From Ignavibacteriota bacterium (lineage in GTDB: Bacteria > Bacteroidota > Ignavibacteria > Ignavibacteriales > Melioribacteraceae): DNA of 64,000 nucleotides. Positions 45,511-53,304 of this stretch are shown here, piece after piece. A program made the position numbers and the translations under genes. How positions within the stretch are numbered: the stretch's first letter is position 1; every line of letters begins with the position of its first letter. The stretch covers positions 67,050 through 131,049 of the forward strand of contig PAAX01000035.1 in the NCBI GenBank assembly GCA_002698995.1, read 5' to 3'. The notes under the pieces are model-generated. The model was not told where the DNA came from. It searched no databases and was given only the letters and a program-made list of their open reading frames with translations.

Positions 45511-46888
45511 TTCTCTCCTTAACTCTTTTCAAAATTTCATTTACTAATTTTTCATGCTTATTATGTCTGTAGTTGTTTGGGTACTCAATATTGAATTCAT
45601 TTGTTAAAGCAGTTAAATATTGTTCATCACTTAATCGAATTGGATTCTTACAAACAGCATAATGTTGTGAACTTCCTCTAGATACTGTAACATTCAGAAA
45701 ATACTTTGTCAATAATTTTATTAATGATTCTTTTGAATGAAATTTTTGTAACGTCCAAACACCTTCGCGGAATGTTGCTGAAAAATTATCCTTGTCTAGA
45801 AATTCTATTGATCTTCCTTTTTGAGTTGTTACACTTGCTCTTACTTTAGATTCAGCAGATTCAAGAGTTCTAGTTGCCAGATATAAAACTCCATCCGGTT
45901 TCATTAAAGCATTGCAGCTTGTTAAAACAAAATCTTGATAATCGTTTGAAGTAATGGAATTTATCACACTATCCAAAACAACAACATCAAATAATCCGTT
46001 TAGTTTAACTTCATATTCAAGTTTCATTATTGAATTGAGAACAAATCCAATATCAATTTTACTTCTTGATTTAGCTCTAAAGAACGGTTCATAACCAAAA
46101 ATCTTAAATCCTTTTTCTTTCAGATAATTTACATAAGCAAACTTTCCGGCTCCGAAGTCAACTATTCTCTTATCTCTTGAAATTCTTTCTAGAACAACTG
46201 TTTCGTAAAGACTTGAACGTAAAGCCTCACGATTATCCGACTTTACTCTGTTCATTTGACAGTGAAGCTGAACGTATGGTTTTATATTCAGAGCCTTGAA
46301 ATTGTATTCACCATAGTCTAGACCCAAATAATGTAAAAGATTGCTTCTGAGCTTACCGGAAAGCTTATAAACTAAAATTGGTTCTTTGTATGTCTTCATT
46401 GCCAAAGCATAATCGGAATTAAGAATAATATTTCCTTCATCATCAGCAACAACGCTTCCCCAATTTCCATATCTTACATAAAGGTCTGCAATACTTTTAA
46501 CAACCGCGGAATTTTTATTCTCTCCGCATTCGTATTGATCAGCCGGAACAAAGGAATATCCATAAGGAACTGAAGTAATATTTTTAATTATTACTCTTGA
46601 TTTATTTGTTTCAATAGAGTTGTGAAACAAGTTGAATTTAATTTCATCATGCAGAGAAATATTTTTTAACATAATAACCGGAGCTTCAGTAAAACCAATC
46701 TCTTTCATGGCTTTTATTCTTTGGTGGCCCGCAGTTAAAACACCATTCCCATTTAGAATAATAGGTTTAATTATTCCAAACTTTTGAAGTGATTCCTTGA
46801 GACTTTCAAAAGAATCCGGATTAATAACACGCGGATTATAGTCAGCCGGTCTAAGTTCACTGATTTTATAATTCGGAATGAAGTTCAT
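45494..46888 (-). CDS. ParB/Srx-domain protein fused to a SAM methyltransferase
   Basis: The start at ATG 46888 follows AGGTG. The N-terminal 90 residues are a ParB-type domain (LRPADYNPRVINPDSFESLK, GVLTAGHQRIKAM), whose GHQR loop binds and hydrolyses CTP in true ParB proteins. From about residue 230 comes a class I methyltransferase (IVDFGAGKFAYVNYLKEKGF, IFGYEPF, FDVVVLDSVINSI). No DPPY-type motif is seen, so it is not a standard N6/N4 DNA methylase. It may modify DNA or a nucleotide, or act at packaging. The second ParB gene overlaps it upstream. Confidence 0.65.
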   Translation of the reverse strand: MNFIPNYKISELRPADYNPRVINPDSFESLKESLQKFGIIKPIILNGNGVLTAGHQRIKAMKEIGFTEAPVIMLKNISLHDEIKFNLFHNSIETNKSRVIIKNITSVPYGYSFVPADQYECGENKNSAVVKSIADLYVRYGNWGSVVADDEGNIILNSDYALAMKTYKEPILVYKLSGKLRSNLLHYLGLDYGEYNFKALNIKPYVQLHCQMNRVKSDNREALRSSLYETVVLERISRDKRIVDFGAGKFAYVNYLKEKGFKIFGYEPFFRAKSRSKIDIGFVLNSIMKLEYEVKLNGLFDVVVLDSVINSITSNDYQDFVLTSCNALMKPDGVLYLATRTLESAESKVRASVTTQKGRSIEFLDKDNFSATFREGVWTLQKFHSKESLIKLLTKYFLNVTVSRGSSQHYAVCKNPIRLSDEQYLTALTNEFNIEYPNNYRHNKHEKLVNEILKRVKERNVSCN

Positions 46889-47507
46889 TTTCACCTATTA
46901 AAAATGTTACAAAACCGTAAGCTGTTTTTGTTGAGTTAACAAACTCTTCATATTTGTTATTTAGTAGCTGTAATTCCGACTCTGTTAAATAAACAGTTAC
47001 ATCACCAAACTTTAATGTATGTCTGCTTTCTCGTGCGAGTTCGGATTTCTCTGATTCAATTTCAATTACTTCATTTGTAAGCTGTGGAAACTCAATTTCA
47101 TCCAGTATTAAATCTGCTACTAGTTCCTGATCATTAAGTTGTATTTCCTGAAGAATTAATTCGGCATGCGTAGTGAACTCACCTTGAATCTTGGGATTAT
47201 TGGCTGTTAAGTTTGCTGCTTTCTCAGTTAGTTCATCCCAATCAACAAAACGAATTTTGAATATTTGTCTTCCCGGAGCTTCAATAAATCCTTCTTCATC
47301 ATTAAGAGGAACAATTTGTAAATCACCGAATTTTTCTGTGATTGCTTTTACTCTTTGATGTCCTGTAACTAAGTTTCCGGTTCGTTTATTAAAAACTATT
47401 CCGGAGAGATCCCCGAACTTTGTAATACTTTTTGTTAATCCCTTTAAAGCCTGATCAGATATTATTCTCGGGTTGTAATCTGCCGCTTTCAAATCTGTTA
47501 ATTTCAT
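46866..47507 (-). CDS. ParB/Srx-domain protein
   Basis: A 213-residue protein with the same opening as the next gene: LTDLKAADYNPRIISDQALK and LVTGHQRVKAI. The remainder is acidic and helical, with LAANNP-like text replaced by NLTANNPKIQGEF as found in phage ParB-type proteins. It overlaps its upstream neighbour by 53 bp and the fused gene by 23 bp. Such genes are common next to terminases. Confidence 0.7.
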   Translation of the reverse strand: MKLTDLKAADYNPRIISDQALKGLTKSITKFGDLSGIVFNKRTGNLVTGHQRVKAITEKFGDLQIVPLNDEEGFIEAPGRQIFKIRFVDWDELTEKAANLTANNPKIQGEFTTHAELILQEIQLNDQELVADLILDEIEFPQLTNEVIEIESEKSELARESRHTLKFGDVTVYLTESELQLLNNKYEEFVNSTKTAYGFVTFLIGENELHSEL

Positions 47508-47745
47508 GATGTACCTTTATGTCAATAATTGCTTCAATTGATTTTTCTGAAAGATTATGTTTTTCGGAAAGAGAAAATATTGCCTCTTTTCTTCCCATTG
47601 TTTCGCTTAAAAGTGCATACTCATAGATAATATCAAGATTTCGGCTTTTCTCTATTGTGGAAAGCCCCATCTCAACATGAGCATCAACGGTACGCTTTGC
47701 GATTCCGTAAAAAAGACTTAAGAATTTCAGCTGATATTTATTCAT
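47455..47745 (-). CDS. Hypothetical HTH-like protein
   Basis: 96 residues, helical. AIFSLSEKHNLSEKSIEAII looks like a Mor/sigma-type helix-turn-helix. It overlaps the ParB gene by 53 bp. No family recognised. Confidence 0.5.
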   Translation of the reverse strand: MNKYQLKFLSLFYGIAKRTVDAHVEMGLSTIEKSRNLDIIYEYALLSETMGRKEAIFSLSEKHNLSEKSIEAIIDIKVHHEINRFESGRLQPENNI

Positions 47746-47811
47746 CTTGGTTTGATACTTAAAAAATTGATTTCTCTTTTTTTACCTAATATTTTTAAGG
47801 TAAGTTGTTTA

Positions 47812-47868
47812 GTATAACAGACAGTTGATCGAGGCACAAAAAACGTGCTCGATAACTGTACGTTATGC
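47812..47868 (-). repeat. Integron attC-like site, 57 bp
   Basis: On the minus strand: GCATAAC ... GTTATAC ends, with ACAGTTATCGAGCAC pairing with GTGCCTCGATCAACTGT inside. The two arms differ by unpaired bases, as in attC sites. The stop codon of the cassette-like gene lies inside its first seven bases. Confidence 0.65.
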
Positions 47869-48093
47869 AGAATTTTTGGCTGCACCGTGATTATGTAAAA
47901 CTGAAATTGCACTTTTTGTGTTTTTAATATCTTCTTCTAATTTCGTCGTGTCTGTTCTTACGTCTGCCATTGCCTTATTTGATTCGTGCGGTGCAACAAT
48001 TCTATTCCACTCTTTTATTTCATTAAGTTTGTGTTGTAGTTCTGTAAGTTTTGACTCCAGCACAAATATTGGGTATTCTAATGTTGATTCCAT
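47863..48093 (-). CDS. Cassette-like small coiled-coil protein
   Basis: The start at ATG 48093 has GGA upstream; the frame is open to 48138 through the attC-like site. About 76 residues: two helices (LESKLTELQHKLNEIKEW and TTKLEEDIKNTKSAISVLHN). No family recognised. It lies precisely between two attC-like sites in the same orientation, as an integron gene cassette would. Confidence 0.55.
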   Translation of the reverse strand: MESTLEYPIFVLESKLTELQHKLNEIKEWNRIVAPHESNKAMADVRTDTTKLEEDIKNTKSAISVLHNHGAAKNSA

Positions 48094-48120
48094 TTTTCTA
48101 ATCCTTCCCGCCAAAAATCT

Positions 48121-48177
48121 GCATAACAAACGCATCAATTTGACCGATATTCATCGGTCTGCTTTGATGCGTTATGA
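48121..48177 (-). repeat. Integron attC-like site, 57 bp
   Basis: On the minus strand: TCATAAC ... GTTATGC ends, with GCATCAA and TTGATGC, then AGACCGAT and ATCGGTC inside, and unpaired AGC/AAA between. Length equals that of the site at 47812. The flanks GCCAAAA and TTTTGGC extend the symmetry. Confidence 0.65.
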
Positions 48178-48211
48178 GATTTTGGCTATTTAGTTTTAAG
48201 TTTTTCATTTT

Positions 48212-48247
48212 GTTATAGTCGGCAAATTATGCGCAACACCGTTATAA
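48212..48247 (-). repeat. Partial attC-like site
   Basis: After the stop of the 62-residue gene comes CAAAATTCTTTATAACGG, the same CAAAA-TTCT-x-ATAAC pattern that opens the other two sites. No matching right half is found, so it looks truncated. Confidence 0.4.
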
Positions 48248-48258
48248 AGAATTTTGGG

Positions 48259-48447
48259 CTAACTTCTGTCCCAATTTTCTTTTATTTCGTTTAATGTTTG
48301 TTCATTACTAAATCGTTTAACAAAAGATTCAAATTCATCGTAGTCTTCAAATTTGATTACTGCATTTTCACCAAAAAATATATAAACACCTCTTTCAACA
48401 ATGTCACCGTCTTTGTCATAAATATTTACTCCAAAACTTATTTCCAT
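48259..48447 (-). CDS. Cassette-like small acidic protein
   Basis: 62 residues, acidic (IYDKDGDIVERG, KFEDYDEFESFVKRF), with GGAG 8 bases before the ATG. No family recognised. The attC-like sequences begin directly after its stop, so it may be the first gene of a small cassette array. Confidence 0.55.
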   Translation of the reverse strand: MEISFGVNIYDKDGDIVERGVYIFFGENAVIKFEDYDEFESFVKRFSNEQTLNEIKENWDRS

Positions 48448-48483
48448 CTTATTTTCTCCAATTCACTCTATTATTAAATTTTG

Positions 48484-48897
48484 TCATACCTCACAAATCT
48501 CAACACCAACCAAAGGCTTTTCCGAGTAATACTTATCAATTCTTAAGCTCACAATTTGTTTATCATCCTCATAAGCAATTCCATTCAAACTGTCTGCAAT
48601 TATCTTAGCAATGTTATCTAAGTCCGGTTTTTTTGTTGGTCTTATTGATCTGAAAAGTGCCAGTTTCTTTTTGTGTGCTGAATAACTTTTTGGAATAGAT
48701 GTGTTAACAGTGATTCTCATTTCAATAGCACCCTTTAGTAAATCCAAACTTGGGTATTCACGTTTGAAAGAGAGCTTTACAAGGTTTTCATAACTTGCTG
48801 TTTTGTCCGGAGTGTAAGCCCCAGCAAAATCACCACGTCTAAAAAACTTCGGTCTTCCTTTTCCTCTCGCTTCACCCGGGATTTCAAATTTTATCAT
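48484..48897 (-). CDS. rusA: RusA-type Holliday junction resolvase
   Basis: A 137-residue RusA protein. GEARGKGRPKFFRRGDFAG is the basic N-terminus, and KKPDLDNIAKIIADSLNG with YEDDKQIV supply the catalytic Asp residues. It cuts branched phage DNA before packaging. It overlaps the ASCH gene by 4 bp. Confidence 0.85.
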   Translation of the reverse strand: MIKFEIPGEARGKGRPKFFRRGDFAGAYTPDKTASYENLVKLSFKREYPSLDLLKGAIEMRITVNTSIPKSYSAHKKKLALFRSIRPTKKPDLDNIAKIIADSLNGIAYEDDKQIVSLRIDKYYSEKPLVGVEICEV

Positions 48898-49268
48898 TGG
48901 TTAACCTCTGTATAATTAACTTCAAATAAACCTAGTTGCCCTTTAACGTCAAAAGGTTCAATTTCCTTTGCTGTTTCTAGTATCCAAGAGTAACCATGGT
49001 ATAAGTCACATAGAGCAAATCCTTGGTGAAAATCTTTCATTTTTGTACAATCTACAAGCTCTGCTACTCCCAAAGCTTTACCTATTAAAAACTGATGATC
49101 TTCAGGAAATAACGGCTTAAAATCTCTCATGGCTTTTCTATCGATCGTTTTTGAAGAACAGATTAATAGTTTGCCTCTGTAATCAGTTTTCCAAGTTCTT
49201 GTTTCTATAGACTTAAAGCCCCAGATTATTAAATCAGCCCACGGTTGTTTGATTGATAGAGCTTTCAT
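48894..49268 (-). CDS. ASCH domain protein
   Basis: A 124-residue ASCH protein: LSIKQPWADLIIWGFKSIETR is the N-terminal strand-helix, RGKLLICSSK the second. Members act on RNA or modified cytidines; phage ones are common in early operons. Confidence 0.8.
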   Translation of the reverse strand: MKALSIKQPWADLIIWGFKSIETRTWKTDYRGKLLICSSKTIDRKAMRDFKPLFPEDHQFLIGKALGVAELVDCTKMKDFHQGFALCDLYHGYSWILETAKEIEPFDVKGQLGLFEVNYTEVNQ

Positions 49269-49340
49269 AATTCCCTCAAATCATAATTCTTAATTGAAAA
49301 TGCAAATTTTGTTTTGCGACATCTATTGCCACTTTAATTC

Positions 49341-50375
49341 CTATGATATTTTCATCGATAATGCAAGAGATTCAACTGTTCTGGTCTTGATTTCCGGTTG
49401 GTCTTTGGATTCATTTTCAAGTTCCGCAATCTTGGTTTCAGCCTTATCCAACTGGTTTGTATTGAGGAACTGAATAAGTCGGTCCTGTTCTAACGGAGTT
49501 AATAAATCCTTGATCTTTCTGAACCTAGACCAAAGCTCTTGGTATTTTTGGCTTATTATCTTGGCGTCTTTTTTCCGGTCTGATTCAGCTTCCTTCATTT
49601 CTAGCTGTTTTCGTTCTTTTTGTTCTAAATCAAACCTTTCCTTAAGCAGATTCTTAAAAATTCCCTTAACATAAGCGATATTCATTTTTTCAGAACCTTG
49701 TTCCATTGCCTTATGGAAGGAGTTTTTAACGTCCTCAATTCCATGATCTTCAATAAGTTTTTTAACCTCAAAAACTTCATGGGGAGAAGGATTTCTTCTC
49801 CAGTACATTATGAAAAGCTTAGCCGGTTCAGTTTCAAAAACTTTTTCAAGAAAATTGTTGTCGGTTTCTTCCTCTTTAATATCCTTTACTTTACTTTTAT
49901 TTACTTTACTTTGCTTTACTTTACTTTGTGTACTTTCTTCCAGTTTTAAGGGGGTTTCTTCCTCATTTATGTTTGTTTCTTCGGAAGAAACTAAATTAAA
50001 TTCGGAATTTATTTCCGCAGATCGCTTTGATCTCTTAATAGCATTAAGCCATCTTTTCTGAATGCCCTTTGATGTCAAGATGCCAAACCTCTTAAATACA
50101 GATTCGTTAAAGAATCCACGTTTAAGCAACTCGGCAGTAACTTCTTGAACAAAGGACGGTTTGAAATTCGAGAAACTCTTTTTTGTAAATAGCAGACAAA
50201 TTTCATCGTTCCACTCACAATAGTAACCGTTTCTATAAATCCAAGTAAGCAGTTTTACAACCACTAACTCACCCTTTTCACCAAATAGATTTTCGATAAA
50301 AAGAATTTTGGGATCGTCGAAAAAGTCAATGTCCAGTGGAAAATATTCCAAACCTTCTTTAACTGGTCTTGCCAT
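49341..50375 (-). CDS. Phage replication protein, DUF4373/DnaD-like
   Basis: A 344-residue protein. The N-terminal 90 residues (YFPLDIDFFDDPKILFIENL ... LLTWIYRNGYY) are the Lin1244/DUF4373 winged-helix domain. A Lys/Ser-rich linker (SKVKQSKVNKSKVKDIKEEE) follows, then a DnaD-like helical part (PHEVFEVKKLIEDHGIEDVK) and a coiled coil. Likely an origin-binding or helicase-loading protein. Confidence 0.75.
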   Translation of the reverse strand: MARPVKEGLEYFPLDIDFFDDPKILFIENLFGEKGELVVVKLLTWIYRNGYYCEWNDEICLLFTKKSFSNFKPSFVQEVTAELLKRGFFNESVFKRFGILTSKGIQKRWLNAIKRSKRSAEINSEFNLVSSEETNINEEETPLKLEESTQSKVKQSKVNKSKVKDIKEEETDNNFLEKVFETEPAKLFIMYWRRNPSPHEVFEVKKLIEDHGIEDVKNSFHKAMEQGSEKMNIAYVKGIFKNLLKERFDLEQKERKQLEMKEAESDRKKDAKIISQKYQELWSRFRKIKDLLTPLEQDRLIQFLNTNQLDKAETKIAELENESKDQPEIKTRTVESLALSMKIS

Positions 50376-50379
50376 AATT

Positions 50380-50652
50380 TCAATATCTCTTTTTAGGTCT
50401 ATAAGTTGGTTTAAATGAAGGTAATCCTAATCCCTTCATAGTTTTTTCATACATACCGTCTATGTAGCTTAACATATTATCAGAAAATTTCTGTTTGGTT
50501 AAGTACATGTTTCTGAACTGATAAAAGGCTTCAACGTCCTTATCAGTTGCAGCTTTCTTAAAGGCTTGGAATTGAGAATCAATAAACTTGATCTGCTCAA
50601 TTCCGCCTCTTTGTGAAAGTGCTTTATCAGAAGCAAATCCCGCACGTCCCAT
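50380..50652 (-). CDS. Small early protein
   Basis: 90 residues, basic, helical with a C-terminal basic tail (SFKPTYRPKKRY). No family recognised. It overlaps its upstream neighbour by 1 bp and precedes the replication gene. Confidence 0.5.
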   Translation of the reverse strand: MGRAGFASDKALSQRGGIEQIKFIDSQFQAFKKAATDKDVEAFYQFRNMYLTKQKFSDNMLSYIDGMYEKTMKGLGLPSFKPTYRPKKRY

Positions 50653-51158
50653 TAAGCTGCTTCCTCTTTGTTTTCTTGAAACATTTCAATCTGATTATCT
50701 TTCTCGTAATCAATAAATGTACAAGTTTCATATTGAACTTCTTTTAATAATGATAATAGATTAGCACTCATTAAATCTTTTTTAGCTTCATCAGTATTAG
50801 CTTTTCCGTCTTCCCATTTTATTGGAGTTTTTAAGATTAAATTCTCATTGCTGCCTTTTAAGTAAAGTTCAGCAGTCATTTGAGCCCCCAAACCTTTATC
50901 TTGATGATATTTAAAGTCAACTTGCTTAACAGCAATAAATTGGTTCTCTTCAAGGTTCAATTCTGCTATTAATAAAAATTCTTCTGCCAGCTCAAATAGT
51001 GAATTAATTAAATTCTTAGCCTCTGCTCTACTGGTTTTAAGCACCATTTCAGATTGAACAATGTTTGTATTAGGCACAAGTTTATCGAAAGTGATTTCCA
51101 TTTTGGATTCACTAAACGAAATATCATTCCTTTTTACTTTTTTGATTCTGTAATTCAT
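50652..51158 (-). CDS. Hypothetical early phage protein
   Basis: A 168-residue, acidic, beta-rich protein (KMEITFDKLVPNTNIVQSEM; KQVDFKYHQDKGLGAQMTAE). No recognised motif. It overlaps the gene before by 4 bp. Confidence 0.5.
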   Translation of the reverse strand: MNYRIKKVKRNDISFSESKMEITFDKLVPNTNIVQSEMVLKTSRAEAKNLINSLFELAEEFLLIAELNLEENQFIAVKQVDFKYHQDKGLGAQMTAELYLKGSNENLILKTPIKWEDGKANTDEAKKDLMSANLLSLLKEVQYETCTFIDYEKDNQIEMFQENKEEAA

Positions 51159-51511
51159 TTCTTCTCCTCTTTTTTTTCTCTTGCTATCAACATTGCATCA
51201 GCTATTTTATAACTTTCTCTTGCTACTCTCGACTCATAAGAAGTTATTGTTCTAAATCTTCTTTGACTATCCATATACGATATGGTGTAATACTGATTAT
51301 TGGACTTTATGAGGCTGCCATTTCTATCTTCTTCTACATCTTCGTCTAAAATTGGGATATGATAATCTGGGTGCCCTAATATCGTTTGCATAGCTTTTGC
51401 AGCAAAGTAATCTCTTAAGTCCATTCCTTCGTTTGCATAAAAGTATTTTTCATTAGTATTTGGGTTCTCACCACTTCCAATGATTACTGGAAAGGCTTTT
51501 GGATTATTCAT
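51155..51511 (-). CDS. Hypothetical phage protein (DYFAA type)
   Basis: 118 residues. GMDLRDYFAAKAMQTILG is a block common to small phage proteins of unknown function, and YKIADAMLIAREKKEEKK ends the protein as in that group. Overlaps both neighbours. Confidence 0.6.
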   Translation of the reverse strand: MNNPKAFPVIIGSGENPNTNEKYFYANEGMDLRDYFAAKAMQTILGHPDYHIPILDEDVEEDRNGSLIKSNNQYYTISYMDSQRRFRTITSYESRVARESYKIADAMLIAREKKEEKK

Positions 51512-51686
51512 TGTTTATTTCCTCCACCATATAGTAAACTTCAACATCGCTTCGTTTTGCAAATCTCATCTGGAATTCTTTAATAGCTTTTTCAAATTCT
51601 CTTCCTTTGAGGTATTTATCCTCTTGTAGGTTTGCTCTTAGCTTTAGTTTATATCTACTATCCGGGTTAAATTTTGATTTTGCCAT
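51504..51686 (-). CDS. Small basic early protein
   Basis: 60 residues, basic N-terminus (MAKSKFNPDSRYKLKLR). No family recognised. It overlaps the next gene by 8 bp and lies 1 bp from the MBL gene, so it is part of the early operon. Confidence 0.5.
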   Translation of the reverse strand: MAKSKFNPDSRYKLKLRANLQEDKYLKGREFEKAIKEFQMRFAKRSDVEVYYMVEEINNE

Positions 51687-51687
51687 A

Positions 51688-52389
51688 TCAACAAATAGTT
51701 ACCGGAACTCCGGTTACTGTTTCAATTTCCTCTTTAAATTCATTTGCATTACTATTTGAATTACTTAAGTGCATAAGCATTATTCCTTTAAGTGCACTTA
51801 GATCGTTTGCCTCTAAAAACTTTATTACATTTTCCAGACTGAAATGAGAGCTGAGCAATCTTTTTCTTAGTGCTGGAATAAGATTTCCGGAGTGAATGTT
51901 TTTATCCAATAGTTTTTTACTGTAATTACATTCAACCATTATGTAATTGAGAGAATTGAATTTATACTTGATGTAATAAGTATCTGTAGCGAAAAGAAGT
52001 TTTCCAAACTCCGGATGATAAATTAAATATCCCAATGGTTCTGCAGCATCATGCTGAATTTCAAAAGGAAGTATTATAAAATTTCCGGCTCTAAACTGTT
52101 TTTCACTTTGTACTTTATGAATTCTATGTCCTTCAACTCCTAAAGCTTTGAGAGTTCCAGCAGAGGAATAAATTTCAATTCCCGATTTTGCCAAGTCATT
52201 AACAGATTTCGAATGATCAGCATGTTCATGCGTAACCAAACATCCAACCACATTAATTAAATTGTAGTTTAGAGCTTCAAAAATCCTTTTATAATGAACT
52301 CCGCATTCAAGAATTAAAACTTCTTTAGAAGTGTTAATCAAATAACAATTACCTGTACTGGAACTTCCCAAGACTTTAAGATCAAGCAT
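51688..52389 (-). CDS. MBL-fold metallohydrolase (likely nuclease)
   Basis: A 233-residue YycJ-type beta-lactamase fold. GSSSTGNCYLI opens the fold; THEHADH is the main metal motif (HxHxDH); IQHDAAEPLGY, LFATDT and MLMHLS give the other ligands. It is next to recT, so a 5'-3' exonuclease or processing nuclease working with it is plausible. Confidence 0.8.
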   Translation of the reverse strand: MLDLKVLGSSSTGNCYLINTSKEVLILECGVHYKRIFEALNYNLINVVGCLVTHEHADHSKSVNDLAKSGIEIYSSAGTLKALGVEGHRIHKVQSEKQFRAGNFIILPFEIQHDAAEPLGYLIYHPEFGKLLFATDTYYIKYKFNSLNYIMVECNYSKKLLDKNIHSGNLIPALRKRLLSSHFSLENVIKFLEANDLSALKGIMLMHLSNSNSNANEFKEEIETVTGVPVTIC

Positions 52390-52392
52390 TTC

Positions 52393-53304
52393 TTAAAATT
52401 CCCTTTGTGCGTCTGCTTCAGCCATTTCTTTTTCAAAAATTTTCTGCTGTTCTTCCGGAGTTGGTGCTGAAGAAGTTTTTATATCAATAAGGTCTTTATT
52501 GGCTTTCTCTTGAATTTCTTCTTCAACTTCAATTTCATAATCAGGTTCCGGTATTGAATCAATATCTTTTGTGTTATTAATTGCACCGATAAGAACATCG
52601 CTGTCATCAGAAGTATTGAAGAATATTTTGCATGCTCTGTTTATTACAGTCTTCTTTGCCATTTCATCAGTAAAGTTTGTATGTGCTTTAGATTTCCCGG
52701 AACTGTAAGCACTTCCTTGCATCCAAGATTTTTTAATCTGATCAATATTCATTATCTCAACGAATGGCGGAAGGTTCTCTCTAATAATACAAGCGTAAGC
52801 ACCTTTTATTTTAGCCGGATTAATATTCTCAAAGTTCTGATTGTGTTTTACCAATTCCTTTAATCCGGTTTCAAGATTGATTTTATATTCAAACTCATCA
52901 CCTTCATAAATTATATTGGCAAATACTTCTTTAATTCCTTTGAGTCTTTTTGTAACGGCAATTGTACCTAAGTATGATCTCATTAATGTTAACTGCTTTC
53001 CGTAGGCTATGAAGTAACATTGCTTCTTAGCCGGAGAAAGTCCTTGAATTACCATATCCAATAAGGAGTTTGCAATACTTTCTTTACTGCAAGAAGACAG
53101 AACTGGTTTTTTCTCAGTGTCAACTGTGGATTGTAAAATTAACCAAGCAGATTTTAACGCATTAGCATAGCTGTAATTTGCCGGAAAATTTAATCCTCCG
53201 GATTTTTCCAAATCATTAACTCTTGCAAGTACAGTATCTGTAATGTTCTTTTCTTGAATTGTAACTGCGTTTGTTGTTGGTTCTTTTTTCTCATCTTTAG
53301 CCAT
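52393..53304 (-). CDS. recT: RecT single-strand annealing protein
   Basis: A 303-residue RecT. SLLDMVIQGLSPAKKQCYFI and MRSYLGTIAVTKRLKGIKEV are the core motifs, and EMAKKTVINRACKIFFN is the conserved C-terminal helix. It anneals single strands in phage recombination. It is 3 bp from the MBL gene and adjoins the SbcC-like gene. Confidence 0.85.
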   Translation of the reverse strand: MAKDEKKEPTTNAVTIQEKNITDTVLARVNDLEKSGGLNFPANYSYANALKSAWLILQSTVDTEKKPVLSSCSKESIANSLLDMVIQGLSPAKKQCYFIAYGKQLTLMRSYLGTIAVTKRLKGIKEVFANIIYEGDEFEYKINLETGLKELVKHNQNFENINPAKIKGAYACIIRENLPPFVEIMNIDQIKKSWMQGSAYSSGKSKAHTNFTDEMAKKTVINRACKIFFNTSDDSDVLIGAINNTKDIDSIPEPDYEIEVEEEIQEKANKDLIDIKTSSAPTPEEQQKIFEKEMAEADAQREF

